Assembly (NCBI GenBank): GCA_023424585.1
Contig: JAFADT010000830.1
Coordinates: forward strand, 1-5,353
Reading direction: 5' to 3'
DNA from: Pseudomonadota bacterium
GTDB taxonomy: Bacteria; Myxococcota; Myxococcia; Myxococcales; Myxococcaceae
DNA length: 5,353 bases
Shown here in pieces: positions 1 to 4,224 of this stretch. The notes beneath the pieces were generated by a model. It was not told the origin of the DNA. It did no database searches and worked only from the letters and a program-made list of their open reading frames with translations. The first letter of the stretch is position 1; every line of letters starts with the position of its first letter. Position numbers and translations under genes: made by a program.

Positions 1-212
1 GGACGACGCCCCGCCTTGCCCGCCGCGGGCGCGCTCGCGCCGAAGAGGGGCCCCACCACCTGCGCCAGGGGCGCCAGCCGCTCGGCCACGCTGCGCAGCG
101 CATCCAGGTCCGCCGTGCCCGACTCCAGACGAGACACCACGTCGCGCAGGGGCTTGAGCTGGACTTCAATCTCGTTGCGAATCATCTCGCGGAACGCCTT
201 GTCAACTGACAT
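1..212 (-). CDS. Small coiled-coil-like protein, N-terminal part (cut by window edge)
   Basis: Only the first 70 codons are present; the gene runs off the left edge. The protein begins MSVDKAFREMIRNEIEVQLK and continues with a leucine/valine-spaced amphipathic stretch to about residue 57 (PLRDVVSRLE, LRSVAERLAPLAQVV), consistent with helix or coiled coil. From about residue 58 it changes to an Ala/Gly/Pro/Lys/Arg-rich linker ending in AGKAGRRP at the edge. The ATG at 212 is preceded on the minus strand by a GAGG ribosome-binding site about 9 nt away, so the start is well supported. There is no signal peptide. I cannot assign a function. The basic RRP end resembles the approach to an AT-hook, and I have an unverified impression that related myxobacterial proteins continue into AT-hook and Cys/His segments, which would make it a nucleic-acid-associated protein. 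It lies 180 bp downstream of the hemerythrin gene and probably has its own promoter. Confidence 0.75.
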   Translation of the reverse strand, partial: MSVDKAFREMIRNEIEVQLKPLRDVVSRLESGTADLDALRSVAERLAPLAQVVGPLFGASAPAAGKAGRR

Positions 213-250
213 TTCGAACAATCCTCGGTTTAAGGGGGGAGCATTGCCTT

Positions 251-268
251 GGCGTGAACCGGCACGCC
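251..268. repeat. Perfect 6-bp-arm inverted repeat in the leader of the left-edge gene
   Basis: GGCGTG (251-256), a six-base spacer, then CACGCC (263-268). It falls between the candidate promoter (275-303) and the start codon at 212, so it could be a short leader hairpin or an operator. There is no T-run after it on either strand, so it is not an obvious terminator. Arms this short are common in DNA of this composition. Confidence 0.35.
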
Positions 269-274
269 GGACTA

Positions 275-303
275 CCAATACCTTCCAGAAAGGCATTTGT
301 CGA
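275..303 (-). promoter_or_regulatory. Possible sigma-70-type promoter for the left-edge gene
   Basis: Reading the minus strand, TCGACA (plus 298-303, five of six bases of the -35 consensus) is followed after 17 bp by TATTGG (plus 275-280, only TAT of the -10 matches). It lies in a locally AT-richer stretch of an otherwise very GC-rich window and about 60 bp before the start codon at 212. The -10 is weak, so this is only a candidate. Confidence 0.3.
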
Positions 304-392
304 AGGAAGCGATAAAAAGTTGTGACGCCACTGCGTATCAGCAGGCGGGAAAGGCCCGGGAAATAGGCCTCGGCGGCGCTTTCAGCCACCTC

Positions 393-902
393 TCACGCGT
401 CCCAATGCAGGGGTTCCAACACCGCTCCGCGACTGGGAGCAGGGGGGTGTTGCGAGCGCTCCAGCAGCTCCTCGCACGTCAGTGCGAGGTCGTGTCCCAG
501 TTCCTCCAGTTCATCCGAGTCGAGGGACGCGGACAGGCGGGGGAGCACCCCATGCTCGGTGGCCTGCACGTGCGCCACGACCTGGTCCGACAGCGTGAAG
601 AGGCGCGCCTGCCAGTCGGCGCCGCGCGGCGTCAGCTCCTGCAATTCCTCCATCAGCTCCCGCAGGGTGAGGTGGTCCTCGGCCTCCTCGCGGGCGCGCG
701 CGCGGCCCTCCACGCGCGTCAGGAGCGGCTGGATGCAGCGCTCCTCCAGGCGGGAGTGCAGTCTCAGCAGGCGGGCCAGGGACTCCTGACCGGACGCCAG
801 CTCCTCCGCGTCCTGCTCCGAGGCCAGCCGCTCCAGCAGCTCCTCCAGCTCGCGGTGTTGTTGCAGGAGGATGTCGAAAGGGCCGGCCATGTCCCCAAGC
901 AT
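393..902 (-). CDS. Hemerythrin HHE cation-binding domain protein
   Basis: A predicted soluble four-helix-bundle protein of 169 residues that would bind a di-iron centre, the hemerythrin-like fold used for O2/NO/redox sensing, storage or iron handling. The metal-ligand pattern is complete: His16 (QQHRELE), His49 and Glu53 (RLHSRLEE, an HxxxE motif), His77 (EDHLTL), and His111 with Glu116 (VAHVQATEH). The last is HxxxxE where classical hemerythrins have HxxxxD; Glu occurs in many bacterial HHE domains. After the bundle comes a short Glu-rich helix and a Pro-containing tail ending LHWDA. There are no membrane segments and no fused regulatory domain. The start is uncertain. The ATG at 902 has a GGGG 8 nt upstream. 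The ATG at 890 would give MAGPFD and 165 aa, but its purine run is too close. The ATG at 971 (192 aa) has a GGAG 6 nt upstream but adds a non-family N-terminus. It is divergent from the acyltransferase gene. Domain call secure; physiological role unknown. Confidence 0.88.
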   Translation of the reverse strand: MLGDMAGPFDILLQQHRELEELLERLASEQDAEELASGQESLARLLRLHSRLEERCIQPLLTRVEGRARAREEAEDHLTLRELMEELQELTPRGADWQARLFTLSDQVVAHVQATEHGVLPRLSASLDSDELEELGHDLALTCEELLERSQHPPAPSRGAVLEPLHWDA

Positions 903-999
903 CGACACGGCCCCGAGAGCGGACAACCGCACCCCTCCTTCCGCCCTGAAAGGCAGCCTGCTGGCGTGCATGCCCTTCTCCGGTGACGGCGGCGGTGGA

Positions 1000-1044
1000 G
1001 CCCCTGCCCGGCCGCCTGGCGCCAGGGTGCCCCCGGCCAGGGGC
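1000..1044. repeat. Nested inverted repeats in the divergent intergenic region
   Basis: An outer pair, GCCCCTG (1000-1006) and CAGGGGC (1038-1044), flanks a perfect 12-bp palindrome CCTGGCGCCAGG (1015-1026). The two are nearly but not exactly concentric. They lie between the hemerythrin start (902) and the acyltransferase start (1065), where regulation of both divergent genes would be expected. A regulator-binding site or a leader structure is possible. Short G/C palindromes are frequent at this base composition, so function is not demonstrated. The rest of 903-1064 shows no convincing -35/-10 or -24/-12 element on either strand. Confidence 0.35.
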
Positions 1045-1064
1045 GGCTGCATCTTGCCTCCACC

Positions 1065-1787
1065 GTGGCAAACCCACTCGTCAGCGTCCGGCAGGCGGTG
1101 TTCCGTTTCGCGGAGGGCGGCGCCGCCCTGTCCGCGCGCTACCACCGCGCCCGACTGATGGGAGCTGAACATCTGCACAGACAGGGCCCGCTGCTGCTCG
1201 TGGGCAATCACGGTGTCTGGGGATACGAGACCCCCGCCTTCTTCCACCTCCTGCACCAGGCCACGGGGCGCTATCCGCGGGGGCTGGCGGAGCGGGGGTT
1301 CTTCAAGATTCCCCTCGTGCGCACGGTGCTGCCCTGGCTGGGCGGGGTGGAGGGGACGCCGGAGAACGCGCTCCGCGCGCTCCAGGAGGGCCAGCTCGTC
1401 GTCTGTTATCCGGGCGGCGCGCGGGAGACCTTCAAACGCAGTCAGGGCCGCTACCGCCTGCGGTGGGAGCGCGCGCTGGGCTTCGTCCGGTTGGCCATGC
1501 AGGCCGGGGTGCCGGTGGTGCCCTTCGCCGGCTTCGGGGTGGATGACACCTTCTTCTGGCCTCCGGACGAGGACCGGTGGTGTGTGCGCCTGGCCGCGGA
1601 GGACAAATATCGCATGCCGTTGGTGATGGGATTGGGGCCCCTGCCGCTGCCGGTCCAGTTGACCTTCGCCGTGGGTGAACCGCATGAACCGCCGCCGTCG
1701 GGCGCGCCGGAGTCGCGCGTGCGGGCCTTCCGCGACCGCGTGGCCGCCAGCGTCCGGCGCCTGCTGTTGAGGGCCTGCCATGCTTGA
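1065..1787 (+). CDS. Lysophospholipid/diacylglycerol acyltransferase-family protein
   Basis: A 240-residue protein of the PlsC/DAGAT-like acyltransferase superfamily, which moves an acyl group from acyl-CoA or acyl-ACP to a lipid hydroxyl at the membrane face. The active-site block is VGNHGVWGYE (residues 46-55): His49 is followed by Glu55 at H+6, where classical PlsC has HxxxxD. As I recall them, TMEM68- and plant PES-type proteins also place their acidic residue at H+6. A substrate-binding block CYPGGARE (114-121) and a VPVVPFAGFG strand (149-158) follow, in the same order and spacing as that subfamily. RLRWERALGFVRLAMQAG (131-148) also matches it. No clear transmembrane helix is present, so association with the membrane is likely peripheral. 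The start is a GTG at 1065 without a recognisable Shine-Dalgarno; a GTG at 1098 is an alternative, as the conserved part begins only around residue 13. The 3' end overlaps the next gene by 8 bp. Family secure; substrate (glycerolipid, wax ester or other alcohol) not determinable. Confidence 0.85.
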   Translation: MANPLVSVRQAVFRFAEGGAALSARYHRARLMGAEHLHRQGPLLLVGNHGVWGYETPAFFHLLHQATGRYPRGLAERGFFKIPLVRTVLPWLGGVEGTPENALRALQEGQLVVCYPGGARETFKRSQGRYRLRWERALGFVRLAMQAGVPVVPFAGFGVDDTFFWPPDEDRWCVRLAAEDKYRMPLVMGLGPLPLPVQLTFAVGEPHEPPPSGAPESRVRAFRDRVAASVRRLLLRACHA

Positions 1788-2658
1788 TGCTCCCACCGTC
1801 GCATCCCGGACGGACCGCGTGCCGCCGCTGGTGCCGGACGTGGAAGACATCCAGCGCGGCTATGAGCGGCTGGACTGCGAGGAGCGGCTCGTCCGGGGCA
1901 CGCCGGTGCGGCTGTTCACCTTTCCCCAGGGCAACAGGGATGTATCACGCACGGTGGTCTGTCTTCCGGGGCTGGGGGCCAGTGGCCGGTCCTTCGCGCC
2001 CATGGAGCCATTGGCGCAGGCGTGGAACCTCCTGTTGTGGACGCCGCCCCTGAAGACGCCCGCGACCCATACGCCGCTCCAGTGGAACCTGTCCGTGCTC
2101 AACCACCCGGAGGCGGGGCTGCCGGAGCGCTTCGCGTTGCTGGGGTCGTCCTACGGCAGCCTGCTGTCCATCGCGTATGCGTTGGAGCACCCCCAGCGGG
2201 TGAAGGCGCTGGTGCTGGTGTCGCCGGTGGCCAGCGTGCGCCGGGTGCGGCGGCTGGCGTTGACGCTGTCCACGCTGGTGCGGGCGCCCCGGCCGCTGGC
2301 GTATGTGTTCGCGCCCACGGCGGCGCGCGTGCTGGGGGGCCGGTGGCTGCCGCCGGAGGGGCGGGCCGAGATCGTGCGCGAGGCCCGCCGCCTGTCGTCG
2401 CTGGAGCTGATGCGGCGGCTGCGCGACATCCTGGCCGCGGACTTCCTGCACCGGCTGCGGGAGCTGCGCGTGCCCACGCTCATCATCGAGGGCGGGCGCG
2501 ACCTGCTGGTGCCCCCGGCCGCCGCGCGCGACGTGGCGGCGCACGTGCCGGGCGCCCGGCTGGAGTTCCTGGAGACAGCCAGTCACCTGCCGTACATGAG
2601 CCACCCGGAAGCGTTCAACGCGAGCGTGTCCGACTTCCTCGCGCGGCACCCGGACTGA
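1780..2658 (+). CDS. Alpha/beta hydrolase-fold protein
   Basis: A 292-residue serine hydrolase of the alpha/beta fold, presumably an esterase, lipase, thioesterase or acyltransferase. An oxyanion-loop motif, CLPGLGASG, is at residues 61-69. The nucleophile elbow is GSSYG (122-126) with Ser124. A helical cap region follows at about 155-225. The catalytic acid is Asp241 in EGGRDLLVP, and His269 in TASHLPYMSHP completes the triad. There is no signal peptide or membrane segment, so it is probably cytoplasmic. The start ATG at 1780 has a GAGG about 9 nt upstream and lies inside the last codons of the acyltransferase, an 8-bp overlap indicating translational coupling. The coupling suggests the two act on the same lipid or acyl substrate; plant phytyl ester synthases fuse these two domain types in one chain. 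The exact substrate cannot be told. Proline dehydrogenase follows after 37 bp. Confidence 0.88.
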   Translation: MLDAPTVASRTDRVPPLVPDVEDIQRGYERLDCEERLVRGTPVRLFTFPQGNRDVSRTVVCLPGLGASGRSFAPMEPLAQAWNLLLWTPPLKTPATHTPLQWNLSVLNHPEAGLPERFALLGSSYGSLLSIAYALEHPQRVKALVLVSPVASVRRVRRLALTLSTLVRAPRPLAYVFAPTAARVLGGRWLPPEGRAEIVREARRLSSLELMRRLRDILAADFLHRLRELRVPTLIIEGGRDLLVPPAAARDVAAHVPGARLEFLETASHLPYMSHPEAFNASVSDFLARHPD

Positions 2659-2695
2659 GCAGGCGTCATCTCTAGCGGCGGGGGAGCGCATCCAC

Positions 2696-3634
2696 ATGAC
2701 CACGGCCTCGGATCACCTGTCCCGCTCCGCGCTGCTGTTCCTGTCGCGTCAGTCCAACCTCAAGGACGTGGCCACGCGGCTCAAACCCTTTCGCCAGCTG
2801 GCGGCGCGCTTCATCGCGGGGGAGACGCTGGAGGAGGTGGTGGACGCGGCGCGCGCCCTCACGGCGAAGGGGTTGATGGCCAGCTTCGACCACCTCAACG
2901 AAGCGGTGCGCTCGCCCCAGGAGGCGCGCGACGAGGTGAAACAGTACCTGCGGCTGCTGGCGCGCATCGACCAGGTGGGCGTGAAGGCCAGCGTGTCGCT
3001 GAAGCTCACGCAGTGCGGGCTGTTGTTCGACCGGAGCCTGGCGCTCCAGAACGCGCGGGCGGTGGTCGCGGACGCGACGGCGCGGGACTCGTTCGTGCGC
3101 GTGGACATGGAGGAGAGCGCCGTCACGCAGGCGACCCTGGACATCGTGCGGAGCTTGCACTCGGAGTTCGGCGAGCGGCACGTGGGCGCGGTGCTCCAGA
3201 GCTACTTGCGGCGCACGGAGGAGGACGCGAAGGCCCTGTGCGCGGAGCGCGTCCGCGTCCGGCTGTGCAAGGGGGCCTACCTGGAGGGTCCCGACGTGGC
3301 CTTCCCGGACAAGCAGGACGTGGACGCGAGCTACGTGCGCTGCATGCGCATCCTCCTGGACAGCGGCGTGTATCACGGCATCGCCACGCATGATGAGCGG
3401 ATGATTGACGCCACGCTGGCGTACGCCGCGCGCCAGCAACTGCCCAAGGGCGCCTTCGAATTCCAGATGCTGTATGGCATCCGGCGCGACCTCCAGGAGC
3501 AGCTGGCGAAGGCGGGCCACCCGGTGCGTGTCTATGTCCCGTATGGGAAGCACTGGTATCCCTATTTCATGCGCCGGCTGGCGGAGCGCCCGGCCAACCT
3601 GTGGTTCGTGATGCGCAACCTGATGAAGGGATAG
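2696..3634 (+). CDS. Proline dehydrogenase (monofunctional, FAD-dependent)
   Basis: Oxidises L-proline to delta-1-pyrroline-5-carboxylate using FAD and passes the electrons to membrane quinone. At 312 residues it has the usual length of a monofunctional bacterial PRODH barrel, without the P5C-dehydrogenase half of PutA. Family motifs in order: VSLKLTQ (100-106, with Lys103), RVDMEES (135-141, with Asp137), QSYLRRT (168-174), RVRLCKGAYLE (187-197), ATHDE (230-234), FEFQMLYGIR (254-263), YVPYG (280-284) and WYPYFMRRLAERPANLW (287-303). Arg293 and Arg294 correspond to the pair that binds the proline carboxylate. All key residues are present, so it should be active. The ATG at 2696 has a GGGGGAG about 9 nt upstream. 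It follows the hydrolase by 37 bp and precedes a small membrane-protein gene by 3 bp. No P5C dehydrogenase, proline permease or regulator is visible beside it, so P5C oxidation must be encoded elsewhere. Confidence 0.95.
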   Translation: MTTASDHLSRSALLFLSRQSNLKDVATRLKPFRQLAARFIAGETLEEVVDAARALTAKGLMASFDHLNEAVRSPQEARDEVKQYLRLLARIDQVGVKASVSLKLTQCGLLFDRSLALQNARAVVADATARDSFVRVDMEESAVTQATLDIVRSLHSEFGERHVGAVLQSYLRRTEEDAKALCAERVRVRLCKGAYLEGPDVAFPDKQDVDASYVRCMRILLDSGVYHGIATHDERMIDATLAYAARQQLPKGAFEFQMLYGIRRDLQEQLAKAGHPVRVYVPYGKHWYPYFMRRLAERPANLWFVMRNLMKG

Positions 3635-3637
3635 GCC

Positions 3638-4141
3638 ATGAGGAATCCATACGCCGCGGCGTATGTCGCCGGGGCCGTGGGCACCGGCGCCCTGGGCGTG
3701 CTGGTCGCCGTGCGCAATGCCTCGCTGGGCCACCCGCCGCCCTACTCCGCGCGAAACATCGCGCGGCACGTGCTGAGCCGGCTGCTCGGACGGAAGCTGT
3801 CCCGGCGCGAGGCGGCGGACTGGGCCTTCGCGCTGCGCGCGGGCTATGGCCCCCTGCTGGGGATGGGCTGGGGCCTGGCGCGGAGGCGCCTGCCGAGGTG
3901 GCCCCTCGTCGCCAGCGGGGCGCTGCTGGGAGGGGGCGTGCTGGGGTTCGAGCGGATGGCGTTCCCCCTCTTCCAGGCGACGGCCGCGGAGAGCACCTGG
4001 ACGCGCGCGGAGCACGCCTGGCTGTTCGCGCAGACGGCCCTGTTCGGCGTGGTCACCGAGGCGACGATGCGCTGGCTCACGAGGCAGGCGGTTCCCGGAA
4101 GTGGGACGGCCGTTCCCACCTCCGGTCAGGCGCCGGGGTGA
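3638..4141 (+). CDS. Small integral membrane protein of unknown function
   Basis: A 167-residue protein with about four hydrophobic segments: residues 7-25 (AYVAGAVGTGALGVLVAV), about 69-80 (GYGPLLGMGWGL), 88-110 (around ASGALLGGGVLGFERMAF) and 127-146 (AWLFAQTALFGVVTEATMRW). The loop at 29-62 is polar and contains SARNIARHVLSRLLGRKL. The tail (151-167) is Gly/Pro/Ala-rich and low in complexity. The pattern of an N-terminal AGAVGT helix, an AxxAGYGP helix and a FERMAFPL segment before a TEAxxRW helix is loosely like small inner-membrane proteins of the YagU/DUF1440 kind, but I cannot confirm membership. The ATG at 3638 lies 3 bp after the proline dehydrogenase stop with AAGGGAT upstream, so the two are almost certainly co-translated. 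A role near the membrane-bound end of proline oxidation is only an inference from position. The DNA of its last 16 codons also holds a strong inverted repeat. Confidence 0.78.
   Translation: MRNPYAAAYVAGAVGTGALGVLVAVRNASLGHPPPYSARNIARHVLSRLLGRKLSRREAADWAFALRAGYGPLLGMGWGLARRRLPRWPLVASGALLGGGVLGFERMAFPLFQATAAESTWTRAEHAWLFAQTALFGVVTEATMRWLTRQAVPGSGTAVPTSGQAPG
4095..4125. repeat. 31-bp inverted repeat, possible enhancer-binding site upstream of a sigma-54 promoter
   Basis: Arms 4095-4106 (CCGGAAGTGGGA) and 4114-4125 (TCCCACCTCCGG) pair at 11 of 12 positions around a 7-bp spacer that itself contains CGGCCG. A further GTTCCC at 4091-4096 is repeated at 4112-4117, 21 bp apart or about two helical turns. 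The element overlaps the low-complexity C-terminal tail of the small membrane protein. It lies about 74-104 bp before the predicted start of the sigma-54 promoter, a usual distance for an enhancer-binding-protein site. Alternatively it could form an mRNA hairpin ending or stabilising the upstream transcript; there is no T-run after it, which argues against an intrinsic terminator. The repeat is seen; its function is inferred. Confidence 0.55.
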
Positions 4142-4172
4142 CGTGAGCCGCCCGGCAGGGGAAGGCCGTGCG

Positions 4173-4188
4173 TGGCATCCTCGTTGCT
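4173..4188 (+). promoter_or_regulatory. Sigma-54 (-24/-12) promoter of the permease gene
   Basis: TGGCATC, four bases, then TTGCT matches the sigma-54 consensus TGGCACG-N4-TTGCW: five of seven bases in the -24 box and all five in the -12 box, with the exact spacing (GG 4174-4175, GC 4186-4187). Taking that C as -12 puts the transcription start near 4199, leaving a leader of about 26 nt to the ATG at 4225. It is on the right strand in the 83-bp gap between coding regions. Sigma-54 promoters require an NtrC-type activator; none is encoded in the window. Confidence 0.6.
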
Positions 4189-4224
4189 TCACGCGCGTGC
4201 TCATCCTCCACCCCTGACAGGTCC

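Noticed and set aside
352..370. Possible terminator after the hemerythrin gene on the minus strand (AGGCC / GGCCT hairpin with a 9-base loop)
   Set aside because: The stem is only 5 bp and is followed by just three T residues; too weak to call.
297..986. A 229-codon plus-strand frame opposite the hemerythrin gene
   Set aside because: Leu/Gln/Arg-rich translation of the kind produced by antisense to Glu/Leu-rich helices; no ribosome-binding site or domain.
1017..1035. TGGCGCC-N4-TGCC as a sigma-54 promoter for the acyltransferase
   Set aside because: The GG-to-GC spacing is one base short, which sigma-54 does not normally tolerate, and the -12 box is incomplete.
903..1850. Upstream extension of the hemerythrin reading frame on the minus strand (up to 485 codons)
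   Set aside because: The extra N-terminus is Arg/His/Pro-rich, has no family similarity and lies opposite the acyltransferase; only the part from about 902 downward matches the HHE domain.
4132..4156. GCCGGG / CCCGGC hairpin around the stop codon of the membrane-protein gene
   Set aside because: Six-bp stem with a 13-base loop and no T-run; likely chance in GC-rich DNA.
2672..4204. A 510-codon open frame on the minus strand opposite proline dehydrogenase and the membrane protein
   Set aside because: It is rich in Arg, His, Gln and Pro with no family motif, and it mirrors two well-supported plus-strand genes; long antisense frames are expected at this GC content.
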